Assembly: GCA_019054805.1 (NCBI GenBank)
Contig: JAHQIY010000002.1
Coordinates: 6,882,001-6,946,000, forward strand
Direction of reading: 5' to 3'
DNA length: 64,000 bases
Source of the DNA: Brachionus manjavacas
Taxonomy: Eukaryota > Rotifera > Eurotatoria > Ploima > Brachionidae
This document shows positions 1-11,011 of this stretch, piece after piece. The stretch's first letter is position 1. The number at the start of each line of letters is the position of its first letter. A program made the translations under genes and the position numbers. The notes beneath the pieces are model-generated. The model saw nothing but the letters and a program-made list of their open reading frames with translations, searched no databases and was not told the DNA's origin.

Positions 1-173
1 AAGTTTAGTTAACTTAATGTAAAATTTAAATTGCCCATTCTAAGAATTGCTGTAAGCATTAGTATTTAATTTACTCATTATAAATTCTAGTCTTAAATTT
101 TATTTAAATTATATTTTATTATTTAGAAACACATGCTGAAAGGTAAAATAATAAAAAATAAACTTGTTTAAAA

Positions 174-1310
174 ATGGATATTGAAACAGACTTGGAGAGT
201 ATAATCGAGAATATATTGTCGGATTTAAAGCAAAAAATAGAAAATAATTTATTAAATGATACCGAAATAAACCAAAAATTAAATGACGATTTCATGAAAA
301 TGCTCGACGATTCGTCTTCATGTGATTCCTCATCTGAAGATGAAACCATCAAAATTGATAAAAAAAAGCCTCAAAATTTAGTCGATACCGATGATGAAGA
401 AGAAGATTTACTCAAAATAAAAAATCAAAAGTATTTAAAAACCAAAGATGAGCTAAGCATAGACGATTTTGGTCCAGTGGAATATTTCGAGATTCATTTG
501 GAGCCCAATGTCAAATTGGAAAGAATTGGCAAAGTAATATCCAAAGTAGACAACAAACTAGTGGTAATTCAGTCACTAAAAGAAAATCCAGACCAAAAAC
601 CACCAACACTGGACGAAGAAACTTATCTCTTTGATTCGAATAAAAATTGTATAGGGAAAATTTTTGAAACATTTGGTCCTGTAGTTAATCCATTTTATGT
701 TGTTCGTTTTAACAATTTAAATGATATAGAAAACCGAAATTTAAGTTTAGATATAAATTCAGAAGTATTTATAGCTCAGTCGAATCAGTACACTAAGTAT
801 GTGTTTAACATCGACGCGCTTAGAAAACAAAAAGGATCTGATGCATCTTGGTCTAATGATAACGAACCTCCTGCAGAATGTTTGGACTACAGTGATGATG
901 AACAAGAAAAAGTCGCCAAAAAACAATTAAAAGGAGCTAGAGTTAAAATAGTCGATGATTATTCGGACTCTGATACAGAAACGAAAAAATCTTCGCATAA
1001 AAATATTAAAAAATCTACTCCAAATCCAGCTCAAAAAAGGAGACATGATCAAAGACACGTGAATACGAATGGGTATTCCAATCAGCCTAGTATTCATAAT
1101 GCATTTTATTACCCTGGTGCAATGTACCCACCTCATCCTTATCCCTTTTATCCCAATCCTCAAATGTTTAACTATGGGTATCCACCACAGATGTATCCGC
1201 CTAATTTTAACTACTATCAGCAACCAATGCCAAGCCAACAAAATGCTCAGCTAGCTGAAAAAAATTTTGCAAAAAATAATAACCCAAATGTTGTTAAAAA
1301 GAAATTTTAA
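174..1310 (+). CDS. NAF1: H/ACA ribonucleoprotein assembly factor NAF1
   Basis: Single-exon frame of 378 residues. NAF1 is the nuclear chaperone that occupies the GAR1 site on dyskerin while box H/ACA particles assemble, and is later exchanged for GAR1. The Gar1-like core spans about residues 100-225, with the family signatures GKVISKVDNKLVVIQSL, GKIFETFGPVVNPFYVVRFN and, just after the core, KGSDASWSNDNEPP followed by LDYSDDEQEK. The N-terminus is acidic with serine/aspartate stretches. The C-terminus is a basic patch followed by a proline/tyrosine/asparagine-rich tail (about residues 305-355), as in other NAF1 proteins. The start is the first ATG, in an AAAATGG context. The protein is shorter than the vertebrate form mainly in the low-complexity ends. 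Identification rests on the Gar1-like core and the KGSDASW motif. Confidence 0.93.
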   Translation: MDIETDLESIIENILSDLKQKIENNLLNDTEINQKLNDDFMKMLDDSSSCDSSSEDETIKIDKKKPQNLVDTDDEEEDLLKIKNQKYLKTKDELSIDDFGPVEYFEIHLEPNVKLERIGKVISKVDNKLVVIQSLKENPDQKPPTLDEETYLFDSNKNCIGKIFETFGPVVNPFYVVRFNNLNDIENRNLSLDINSEVFIAQSNQYTKYVFNIDALRKQKGSDASWSNDNEPPAECLDYSDDEQEKVAKKQLKGARVKIVDDYSDSDTETKKSSHKNIKKSTPNPAQKRRHDQRHVNTNGYSNQPSIHNAFYYPGAMYPPHPYPFYPNPQMFNYGYPPQMYPPNFNYYQQPMPSQQNAQLAEKNFAKNNNPNVVKKKF

Positions 1311-1447
1311 TATTTGTTTATTCTTATTTTTTTTAAATTTAAATGTAAAATAAAGTTTAAATCAAGCAAGTTTTTTTTCAAACCAAAGTGGGTATTAAAA
1401 TTCGCTTAAATATTTTGAAATTAACAATATTTATCAAATAATTTAGA

Positions 1448-4054
1448 ATGTCTTCAAATTATGATGTCATTAATTTGGACAAAATAAACCAAAATCCTTT
1501 TTGTAAACATGGTAAATTTGGCTGCTAGGGTTTTTGTTTTAGCTAATTCTTTTAAAGGTCCAACTATTTTGTTTAAAAATAAAGATAAATTGTTTTATGC
1601 TTGTTCGGCATGCAGGGATCATAAATTGTGTAATTTTTATCTCAAGTATGAAGAAGGAAAAAAAATCTCACAGGAAAAGTACGATTTTTGGCTCCATCAA
1701 TTCAAGTCAACATTGATACCAATTGAGGATCAAAACAAAAAGTAATTAAAATTTTTATTTAAAAAATTTTCAATATTTTTTCAAATAGAAGAAAAGAAAT
1801 ATTCAATTCAAAAAATAAAAATTACTGTCACAATTGTAATGAGTTTATTTTTAATACTGAATGTCTAAAAAAGCATACTGCCCATTTTGTGCTAGAAAAC
1901 ATTACAGACGAAATGCTTAAAAAACCACTACAAAACATTTTGAATCCGATTGAAAAAAATTCTTCAAATGCGGTAGGTCAAAACCTTAAAGCCTAGAATT
2001 CTTTTATTATTTCTAGGGTTGATTGATATTTGAAATATAAAACCTAAGCATAAGCCATCACATTTTATTAATTAAAATTTGAATCAAATAATGTATCTTT
2101 TAATTTAAATTAATTTTTTTCAAGGAAATTAGATTTTTATTCATTTAATCTATCTAAATTTTTTAAAATTAATCTAAATAATTTCATTTAGAGTTTGAAA
2201 GAGTTTAGTAAACTTGCGCAAAAGTCAGAAAAAAAAAGTCATTTTAAAGCCTTTGAAAGTCTTAAATTAAACTAAAATTTTAATTTTAATTAAAAAATTG
2301 ACTTTATTTTTTAGTGAAAGTTTACCGTTCCATGCAAACATTATCGCGTCCACATTAATTTTTAGCCGTTCCATGAAGTCATTGTGGTGACCCGATTTAC
2401 TGTCAAAGACTTTAAAATGATTCTAATTTTTAGTTCATTTTATGTCTAGCAAAACTAAATGATTATCACTTTCATTTTTGGTTCAAATTCTAGACGTACT
2501 AGTTAAAGTGTACTTTTTGTAAAATCTTGATTTATTAATAGGATAAAAGAAAATAAATGGAAAATTTTGTGGATCAGCTTATGCGTTTAGAGATGTTGTG
2601 CCTATTTATATAATTTATCTAATCAAAAATTTAAGGTTACAATTTATTTTTAAATAATTTAAAATTTTGTATTTTCTTTATTTTTTTGTTCCTTCAAAAA
2701 GGAGTTTAAAATAACAAAATAATCCCAATAAATCCCAATATTACATAAATAAAATTAAATAACCATAGGATATGAGATTATGAATCAATCGCAAACAGCT
2801 TTTTTTTTGTCTTTACAGCTCTGAAATATTTTTAACTTACATTTTTTATATTTTAAAAAAAGCAATTCGTATTCGATGACCAAACAAATGCGTTTATACA
2901 AAATCACATAAAGAAATTTGAATATGACAGTGTTTTGTGTATTGGAACCCCAAGGTAATTTGAATTATTTATCAATTTTAGAGTGAGGTTGAAAAACATA
3001 AATTTGAACGCCACAATAATTTTTTTTTCCTGAAATTTTGAGACTTTGAGTATAATTAAAGCCTAAACACTAAATATTGCAAAACATTTTTATAGAAATT
3101 TGACTCTTAAAAGCTTTCGAATAGAACAATCAGTTTTATGATTTCTAAAGTTCTTAGATTTCTAATTCTATGGCCTTAAACAAGAAAAAATTTATTTTGG
3201 TAAATTTTAAATCCCACTTTTCTTGTTTTGTTTCAACTTCACCCAATTTTTCGAAGAAAAAATAAATTTTTTTGTTTTTAAAGTGTTTTTGAAAATTTAA
3301 TCGATTCCAACATCAACCTTATGTTATTGGATATAGACGACAGATTTGTATATTTAAATAGCCTATTTTGCGATTAATTGTATATTCTATTTTTTATTAG
3401 ATGATGTTTTATGACGAAAATCAATATCAAAAATTTAACATGTTCAACAATTATTTTTTTTATGACAAAATAAAATATGATCTATTTTTAGCTAAAGCAA
3501 AAAATCTCTTAGTGTTAATTGATCCACCATATGGAGGCTTGGTGAAACTAGTATCAAACACAATAAATACAATAATGAAAGATAAAGGAGATAGAGATTC
3601 TTCGGTATTTTTAATATATCCGTATTTTATGGAAAGCTGGATTAAAAATTGGCTTAAAGATTTTAAAATGTTAGATTACAAAGTCTCCTATGGGAATCAA
3701 AAAAAATTTTCCAAAAGTGCTAAGGTAAAAAAAGGCTCTCCTGCGCGAATTTTTACTAATATAACATTAGACAAAATTCAATTACCAGCCGATCAGGGAT
3801 ATCATTTTTGTGATATTTGCTCCAAATATACTTTTGAAGAAAATATACATTGTTACAAATGCAACATTTGTCCTTCCAAAGATGGGTTTTTTTATAAACA
3901 TTGTAAATTGTGTGAAAGGTGTGTTAAATCAGCTTATGAACATTGCAAAAAGTGTAATAATTGTCATTTGAAGAATTCTTGTCTAAAAGATCTAAACCAA
4001 GGATCAAAGAGAAAAATATCGATAAACTTATGTAACAAAAAATTAAAAAAATAA
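1448..4054 (+). CDS. ZCCHC4: rRNA N6-adenosine methyltransferase ZCCHC4 (6 exons)
   Basis: ZCCHC4 places m6A on 28S rRNA. I read six exons with consistent phase: 1448-1511, 1558-1741, 1789-1972, 2863-2954, 3284-3347 and 3401-4054, giving 413 residues. Visible domains in order: an N-terminal GRF-type zinc finger with FYACSACRDHKLCNFYL; a C2H2-like segment (YCHNCNEF...HTAHF); a Rossmann-type methyltransferase with LCIGTPR, LLDIDDRF and the catalytic DPPYGGLV; then a cysteine-rich region (FCDICSKYTF...HCYKCNICPSKDG...CKLCERC...CKKCNNC). The chain stops soon after this region, so the usual C-terminal CCHC knuckle seems short or absent, or lies in an exon I missed. The fourth exon is preceded by an 890-bp intron in which I see no gene. 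Confidence 0.9.
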
Positions 4055-4860
4055 AATTATTTCAAATATTTAAATTTTTTTTATTATCACTAATAATGTT
4101 TTTTTTATTGGAAAATTTTTTTTCCATTTTTTTCCAGACATTTCTACAAAGCACTTTTAAAATAAAATAAAACTGATAACTCCTTAAGAGCTCATGAGCA
4201 TAAATTTTGTAACTTTGTCTCATGCTTTCTAATTCTGTCATTTATTTGTTTATTGATTAATAAATTAATCTCCTTTAAGGAGAAGTCAAAATTAAAAAAT
4301 ATTAAAACACAGAATAAAAAATATCGAATAATAAATTTAGTTAAGAATGCCCAAAAATGAATTTTTTGGAAATTTTATTCAAGATATTGATGAATTAATT
4401 TTAAATATATATTTATTTGATCATTTGATGCTATGTTTATGGTGTCTTAAGTTTCATTGAGTCAAATAATTTAAAATGTAAATTTTGATCTTTTTTAAGG
4501 CTTCAGACTTGAAAAACTTTAACCAGAATACTCAGAATCGTTTGAGAATTTTAAAGATAAAAAATTTTGGACAAATTATTTTCAAATTAAGTTCTGGTCT
4601 TGATATAAAAAAATTTAAATATTATTAATGTATGATTACTTTGAGATCTTCAGGAACCCCCATCTCATTGACCATTCTGTAAAACCATGCTATACAGCTA
4701 GGTTCTTCTAAGCCTCATCCTTAAATAAACCATCTAAATTTTTATTTTAGCAGTTATTTTTTTGTATAAAACTTAAATAAAAGTTACTTAGCAATTTTAC
4801 TTAAATTTTGATTTAAATGAATTTTTTTCAAAGCAATAAAGAGATTATTTGTTTGTTAAA
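4055..4860. other. intergenic, no gene seen
   Basis: About 800 bp of AT-rich sequence between ZCCHC4 and the next + strand gene. I see no conserved coding frame, RNA gene or repeat in it. Confidence 0.6.
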
Positions 4861-5555
4861 ATGCTGGCCTTTCTTCCAAATTTACCAATTGTGTCATGCC
4901 TACAATTAAGTCGTTTTTTGATTTTCTTCTTTTTAGTTGGAATGTAAGTAATTGCTTAATTTATTTAATTACCTTAAAGATTTTTTTAAAATATAGTGAA
5001 CTGGCCTATGGTTTACTTGGTTTTACTTTTCATCTCACATCGGCAGCTATTCTTGTTATGGCAATTTTTACAATTTCTTATCCCGATAAAGCTATTTTGT
5101 TTTTTATGGTAATTAATAATTTTTTAAAATCATTTTGGCATTTTTTTTCAAAGCATGGATACTCATTACTTATCTCCATTATATTGGATATAGTAGCTGT
5201 TTCTTTCAATTGGGGCTTAACAGGTATTAAAATCTAAATTAGACATAAAATTATATTTTTTTTTTAGAATACAAGACATGGCGTTTTTATTTCATCTTAG
5301 TGTAAGAATTAAAATTTTAAGAGTTAAAAAATTTAAATTAATCATTATCATAGAGTAGCTTTTTTAATGTTATTTTACAAAATATATTATGCATTGGCTC
5401 AAATACAAAAAGGTAAGGAACTGAACAATGAACCTTCATTACCAATTGAAGTAGACAACTTGTTTAATATTCCTACTAACAACGCAAATCAATCTATTGA
5501 TTTGAATGAAACATTACCTCCTAGTTATAATCATGTGCTCCGAGAAATTATTTAA
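4861..5555 (+). CDS. AGTRAP-like small multipass membrane protein, copy 1
   Basis: Five exons (4861-4943, 4997-5108, 5154-5223, 5268-5301, about 5354-5555) give a 166-residue protein with four hydrophobic segments and a soluble tail. The pattern matches the angiotensin II receptor-associated protein AGTRAP/ATRAP (159 residues in human): an N-terminal helix, a second helix ending in SYPDKAILFF, a third containing SLLISIILDIVAVSF like the AGTRAP segment LLATIFLDIVHIS, a fourth ending in a basic turn, then a polar tail with the PPxY-like LPPSYNHV. Exon 2 is exactly 112 nt and exon 1 ends in phase 2, as in the two paralogues near 10-12 kb. In mammals the family acts in endosome and receptor trafficking; the role here is unknown. 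The exon 5 acceptor is ambiguous between two in-frame AGs. Confidence 0.65.
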
Positions 5556-5725
5556 TTTGAATTAAATTTTATTAATTTTCTTGAAAAATGCATTAAATAA
5601 AACTAGTTTTTGAATTTTGATCAAAATTCGAAACATTTTTTTTCAATAAAATAAAATCAGATTACATCCATCTGTACTAAAACAACATAAGAAAAAACTT
5701 CAATTTTAAAAATTAAATAAACTTT

Positions 5726-5839
5726 TTAATAACAAGCAGCATTATAGATAGCAAATTAGGGTCTGACAACAGATACAACGGACACTACTGGTACTATTGG
5801 AACAATTGGAGTTGCAAAAACTCCGTAAGTACAAACCAT
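5726..5839 (-). pseudogene. diverged type A micropeptide gene with an in-frame stop
   Basis: On the - strand an ATG at 5839 opens 27 codons ending at a TAA (5756-5758). The peptide contains ATPIVPIVPVV, clearly related to the PVVP-V/L-P-V core of the type A micropeptides at 12-31 kb. After the stop the same frame continues with FAIYNAACY and a second stop at 5726, at the place and in the style of the type A tail (TYYSAVWY). So either the gene has a nonsense mutation at the codon after RP, or a shorter 27-residue form is now used. No clear TATA box is seen at the usual distance; a T-rich TTTATTTATTAA lies about 90 bp upstream. Confidence 0.55.
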
Positions 5840-6168
5840 TTTGGTTAGATTCTTATTTGTTTGAAAAAAGTATTTTAAAATAAAAAACAGATAGATGAAG
5901 TAAAAATTTATTTAATCTTTTCTTAATAAATAAATTTATCATGAATGTTTCAAAAAGTTTTACCTAGATTTTACAAATTGCTTTTTTTTTCAAAAAAATT
6001 AAAATTAAATTTTTATCTTTTTATTGATTTTCCTTTTAATTTTTTTTTCCAGCGTAAAAAATTTAAATATGCATTATTTAAAAATTATTGATAAATTGAG
6101 TTTTTGTTAACATGCATCAAATGAACGTCAATTATCACTAAAGTCAAAATTTATAGAGAAAAAAATAA

Positions 6169-6851
6169 AGTTTTTCGGGTCTAGTCGGTTAGGTGAACCA
6201 TGGTTCACCTGTTACTGGAACAATTCTTGTTCTCAGGTTTTATGAACTATTAGTTGATCTAATCTAAAATTGTTCACCTTTATTGAAATTTCTTCATTTA
6301 TTTAGAAAAAAGCTAATGTAATGATAAAAATAAGAAAGAAAAAATAATTAAAAAGAAACTTTAAAGTTGGGCAGATTAGGAAAATTTTGCGAAATAGATG
6401 AATCTATGTTCCCAAAGTCAAAAACTAGAAGGGTGCAAAAATTAATTTTAATTTTCTTTAATTTTTTATTATTTATGCTGAAATGCAAAGATTTAAGAAG
6501 AGAGCGCATTTGGGTATTTGGGATTATGAAAAGAGTATTGCCAAGTCAATCAGATCAGAGCAAATGCTATTTCTAAAGCTCCTTCAAAAATAAAAAAAAC
6601 AAAAAAATTATTAATAGATTTAGAAATTAATTAATAATTTTTTTGTTTTTTTTTATATCAGTTTCGAAAATTAGGCATTCATTTATTAAATAGTTTTATT
6701 CAATTTATTCACATAATTTGAAATTTGTTCACCAAATTCTATTTTGAACAAAAAAAATTGGATAAACCAGTATTTGACAAAACCTGATAAAAAAAATTTT
6801 TCAGATTATAAGTGAACTGTGGCTAACCTAACCGACTAGATCCAGTTTTTC
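6169..6851. mobile_element. Merlin-like (IS1016/IS1595-type) DNA transposon remnant with TIRs and 8-bp TSD
   Basis: The element runs 6177-6843 (667 bp). Its ends are 18-bp inverted repeats, GGGTCTAGTCGGTTAGGT on the left and the complement of GGATCTAGTCGGTTAGGT on the right, with one mismatch. It is flanked on both sides by the same 8 bp, AGTTTTTC (6169-6176 and 6844-6851), a perfect target-site duplication. The interior carries a fragment of a DDE transposase (see 6367-6576). Size, TSD length and transposase type fit a small, internally deleted Merlin element. Confidence 0.8.
6367..6576 (+). pseudogene. fragment of ISXO2/IS1595-type DDE transposase
   Basis: The translated segment reads CEIDESMFPKSKTRR, then RRERIWVFGIMKR about 25 residues later. 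This is the signature around the first catalytic Asp of the IS1595/Merlin transposase domain (xIDES-F-K-K ... WVFG). The open frame has no ATG at its start, the stretch between the two motifs is hydrophobic junk, and the downstream catalytic residues are missing. It lies inside the inverted repeats of the 667-bp element and is a dead internal remnant. Confidence 0.6.
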
Positions 6852-8584
6852 AGCGACTGAATATAAACTTTAATCAAATGAATTAATTATCTATTTTTTT
6901 TTATTTTTGTTCATTTTTTATTTTATTTTATATTATTTAACTTTTTTTTAGTTTTTTCATGTGTTTTTATTCTGAAGGAGCATTTGCTCGGTAGAAAATA
7001 AATAGATGAATTACCTAAAAGTTAAAAAAGAATTTTCAAAATTTTTTTCAAATTTCCAAACAAAAATTAAACTCATTCTATTTCACTAACGAGTTTAATT
7101 TCATATATGATTATGCTTGAATATTAACTTAAAATTAATTTTTTTATTTGAGACTGAAAAAAGTATTTGAAACTTCGCACTTTTTCAATGTTATTTCAAC
7201 ATTGGATTCATTTTGTAATTCAAACACAAAAAATTAAACCAAATGGATAGAAAATTTTTTTTATATTGTTTTATTTTAGATATCTACATAACTTGTAAAG
7301 CATTTAATAATTTTAAATTATTTAAATTAAAATAAAGATTAATTTTAATTATTTACTAGATTTTATGTAAAATTTGGGTAAATTTCGAAAATTTTACGTA
7401 AATTTATGTAAAAAAAATGTCCAAAAAATTGAAATAGTTTGACACTTTTTAAAAAAAATTTTATTTTCAAAATTATGTAAAAACAAATTTACCATGATTT
7501 CCGTAAATTTTGTTTAAATGTAATAAATTTAATAGTAGAACAAAGTAAAAATTAATAAAAAATGATTAATTAAAATTTTCGCTGTTAAATTTAAATTGGA
7601 AAAAATTTTCTATTTACATTTTTTTTTTACGTTAATCGTTTTTGATTGTTTTTAATTGCAATTACTTTAATTATTATCTAGAATTTAGTTTAAATTAATT
7701 ATAATTTTATTTTATATTTTCAATTTTAACTTTTTTTAAATGTTAAATGTAATTTTGACATTTTACCATTTTTACTATTTTTTACTGTTAAATTGATTAC
7801 ATTTTACCAAAATTTATGTAAATTATGGTAAATTTTCTTTTTAAATAATTTTGAATATAAATATTGAAGAATAAACATATATTTATATTGAATATATTTC
7901 ATTTAAATTATTTCATTTTTTTTCATTTACAGTACTGATATAGTAGTAGTAGTAATCAAATCAAAGACTTAATATCTTATTAATGTAAAATAATTATAAA
8001 AAGAGATGCTCAATGGAATATAAATCAAAAAATAATTCAAAATTAAAATTTCTTTATTATCGATTATTATATGAAAATTTTTTGAGTTTTCAAAATTTAA
8101 TTTTCCAATTTTTTTGATTAATTTAAAAGAAAATTTTTGTAATTTTACGTAAAATTATTTAAAAAAATTATTTTTTGCGGTAAAAAATCGTAAAAAAGAT
8201 AAAAAAAAGCTACAAAAGTAAAAAAAACGTTAAAAACACTGAGTTTTTTTTTCCATTTATTTTAATTTTAATTTTAATTATTAGTTCTGTGAATTAAAAA
8301 TTCTGCAACATAAATAGCTAAATCAACATTACTCTGCTTAACTCTTCAGTTTTATTTTGATTTTTTTAAAAAATTAATAAATTTTTAAATAAATCATGAT
8401 CATTTGTTACAATGATCTAATAGCAAGTTTATAAGGTTATTTGACTTAAAAATATTTAACAAAAGAATATTGAACAAAATAGAAAATTAATGTTAAAAAA
8501 TTTTCCCAAATTTTTTATTATATTAAAGTAAAATCGTATTTGAAAAATAATGAATTTTTAAACAAAAATGTTAAATTTTCTTTT
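6852..8584. other. AT-rich intergenic DNA with recurrent GTAAA/TTTAC words
   Basis: No gene is seen. Between about 7340 and 7860 and again at 8140-8240 the sequence keeps returning to short words such as GTAAATTT, TTTACGTAAA and AAAATTTAC in both orientations. This gives a degenerate low-complexity tract rather than a clean tandem repeat. Confidence 0.5.
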
Positions 8585-9844
8585 TTACAACTGAGTATTT
8601 TTATGAGCTGTTTGATTGAGATCAAGTCTAGGAGGATACAAACTTTTGTTAGTTCCATCAATTGAGTTTAAGCCTTGATATCTGGCAGCAGGAATAGGCG
8701 GAGGTCTCTGGTCAATAGCTTCATCAGGTAATACAATTGCATCTCTTTTCTGAGGTGATCTCTGTCTATCCAAAGGAGTTCTTTTCGCATAATTGACCGC
8801 TTCGATATTTCGTGGCAATCGATTCGTGTTTCCCAAGTTATCCAAGCTTTCATAACTAGCTTTAGGCTCGATCACACCGTAAGAAGCATTTCTTATTTTT
8901 TGTTGCTTGAGCAAATAATTTCGTCTGGCCAACTCATTTGGATCAAATAAATTTTTTGTTTCTTTGTCGAATCCTGGCTTATCTTTTAGACTTCGTGCTT
9001 CCCTATTCTGTCGAATTTCGCGCTCCAAAAAAGTCGCTCTTATCCGAAACACCTGAAGCAAAATCATCAAAATATTCTTGGATGCAAAAAAATAGCTGTT
9101 GTAATTATGGGAGCCAAATGCGAATATGGCAGCAATTCGGACCGCTAGATATGGCAAATCTAGAAAAATTGTACTCAAAAATGAACTTGTAATGTAGGCA
9201 AAAAACTCATTTTTTTCCGTATCTTCATATTTGGGCACGAAAATAAAAAATTGTACTGTTGACCAGCTCCAAGTTGCCAATGTCCAATAGACCAAATATT
9301 CTATTTTTATCAGAGTAACGTCTTGTAATATACTCAAGAAGTCCAACATGTCGCATGAGATGGCGAAGTATTTGAACAACAACTCGGACAATCCGTAATG
9401 GGTCAAGCTGGATTTTGGAATCAGCCATCTAATGAAAATAATAAGAGCGAAAAATATTTGCAATTCAACTTTGGACCATACAACTTTGATATTGGATACA
9501 ATATCGCCCATTAGCTGATCCCGAGTTATCATGTAATCTCGGACACCTGTTCCGGTCAGAGCTTTTCGAATATTTTCCAATTCTAGAAGCCAATAGCATG
9601 GAACAATGGTGGCTACATAAATAAAAAATGCTGTCGAAAACCATCGGGTCGGTTCCTTGCCCTGGAATATGACCACAATTATTCCGGTCTCGAATATTAA
9701 AAGTATTGCGCCAATTATTGGTAAGAGATACAAGAAGTCTTTTTTGACGCTGTATAGAAAATAAATTGAAAAGGCAATGTGTAGAAGGCACAATACCCTT
9801 GCCAGCAAAGCTCTAAATATACGATGAGTTGATGTATACTTCAT
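8585..9844 (-). CDS. TMEM26 family multipass membrane protein
   Basis: Intronless frame of 419 residues starting at the ATG at 9844. The first 280 residues hold about eight hydrophobic helices and match TMEM26 along their length: an N-terminal LARVLCLLHIAFS helix, then RWFSTAFFIYVATIVPCYWLLELE (human: [24 protein letters not shown]), the later WTLATWSWSTVQF (human: IWTWSMLQF), and LPYLAVRIAAI with FFASKNILMILLQVFR (human: FLVVRL and FFAAKNFLVVVLQLYR). The last 140 residues form a polar, probably cytoplasmic tail with DNLGN and proline-rich RPPPIPAARY. TMEM26 is a plasma-membrane protein of uncertain biochemical role. The next genes leftward and rightward lie more than 280 bp away, so there is no sign of co-transcription. 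Confidence 0.88.
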   Translation of the reverse strand: MKYTSTHRIFRALLARVLCLLHIAFSIYFLYSVKKDFLYLLPIIGAILLIFETGIIVVIFQGKEPTRWFSTAFFIYVATIVPCYWLLELENIRKALTGTGVRDYMITRDQLMGDIVSNIKVVWSKVELQIFFALIIFIRWLIPKSSLTHYGLSELLFKYFAISCDMLDFLSILQDVTLIKIEYLVYWTLATWSWSTVQFFIFVPKYEDTEKNEFFAYITSSFLSTIFLDLPYLAVRIAAIFAFGSHNYNSYFFASKNILMILLQVFRIRATFLEREIRQNREARSLKDKPGFDKETKNLFDPNELARRNYLLKQQKIRNASYGVIEPKASYESLDNLGNTNRLPRNIEAVNYAKRTPLDRQRSPQKRDAIVLPDEAIDQRPPPIPAARYQGLNSIDGTNKSLYPPRLDLNQTAHKNTQL

Positions 9845-10128
9845 TTTTGAATAAAACTCTGAATTACATTGCTAACTTAATATTTTTTCATTTCAACTGA
9901 CCTGAAATTTTTTTGAATTAGACCAAATTTGGCCTAAAAAATGAAGTTTTTCGATCTATAATTATATGTCTACTTGAATTGTATTTTTTGAGAAAACTAT
10001 AAATATGATTTTTTTTTTCTTCTATATAATGAGTTTAAGTGAGACAGGTAAAAACATAATTTTAAATGCTTAATAAAATTTTATTCATCAAACAAAATTA
10101 ATGCTAAAATAAATAAAAAGTAGATTTG

Positions 10129-10835
10129 TTACAACGAGCCCTGATAGCCGGCTGAATTGGTTTGAAAATTTTGCTCGTGATACTGAGGCGGATTTTGCTG
10201 ATAGTTTGTCGGTGGCGATACCCAACTTGACAAAAATTAAATTAAATTAAATCGATATTTTTTTAATTTACTTTCCGAATGACGGAATGTTTATTCCGGT
10301 CTCTCCTTCTAATTGTCTTGCTGAGTTAAGGCTCACTAAAAATATCGCTGGTTTAACAAAAATCAATATTAATGCCATTCTTTTTTAATATTTTTTTAAA
10401 AAAGTTTTTTATTTGAAAAATTTTCTTACGCCAATTGAAAACCATTATCTTTTATAATTATAATTAGACATTTTGTTTGAAAAAAAGTTAATTTAATTTA
10501 CGTGGAAACCAGTTCAGTGCTATAATGATAATGTCAGAAAAAAATGTAATAAATGCTATTGAATTCAACTAAAAAAATTTATTTAGTAAAAATCTATTTT
10601 ATATAGATTTACCATATAAAATGGTTCAGATGTTTCCTTATTGACAAAAGTCCAAAAGTTTGCAGCGACCATTAGCGATTGAGATAATAAATACCCGCTC
10701 GGCATCGCAAATGAAGACATTGCACTAGGCAAAAGCTTTAAAATTAAACAAATTTTAAAAGCGAACTTACAGGACTGAGAGAACAAAATGGCCAAAAAAT
10801 AGGAATCGTTGAACTGTGAACCGTGATAACTCCAT
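10129..10835 (-). CDS. AGTRAP-like small multipass membrane protein, copy 2 (6 exons)
   Basis: Exons on the - strand, all phases consistent: 10835-10771, 10724-10613, 10568-10502, 10448-10430, 10379-10272, 10225-10129; 155 residues. The protein starts MELSRFTVQRFLFFGHFVLS, close to the human AGTRAP start (MEL...ILLGHWLLT). It continues with a NFWTFVNKETSEPFYM segment (human: GVWAVAQRDSIDAISM), FITFFSDIIIIALNWFP (human: ATIFLDIVHISIFYP) and AMALILIFVKPAIFLV...EGE (human: GMAILSLLLKPLSCCF...GGE). The tail is rich in Q, N, P and Y. Exon 2 is 112 nt. Exon 4 is a 19-nt micro-exon. This is the best AGTRAP match of the three paralogues and supports calling the other two. Confidence 0.75.
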
Positions 10836-11011
10836 CTTAAATTTTATTGTTTATGTTAAATCTATTTATTAAAAAATTTAAGCTAAAATTTTTAGTTCTT
10901 ACAAAATCATCACATGATTTAAAGTTTTAAATTTCTAAAAAAAATGTTTATATCTTGCATAAATAATTTTATTTTAAAAGAAAATTAAATAATTTAAATA
11001 TAGAATTTAAA

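Noticed and set aside
2330..2400. Shared word ACCCGATTTAC between the ZCCHC4 intron and 51533-51544
   Set aside because: Too short and without delimitable ends; it could be a worn transposon end but is not supportable.
8938..9791. Several open frames opposite or out of phase with the TMEM26-like gene
   Set aside because: They overlap a well-supported coding frame, show no family motif, and are explained as shadows of it.
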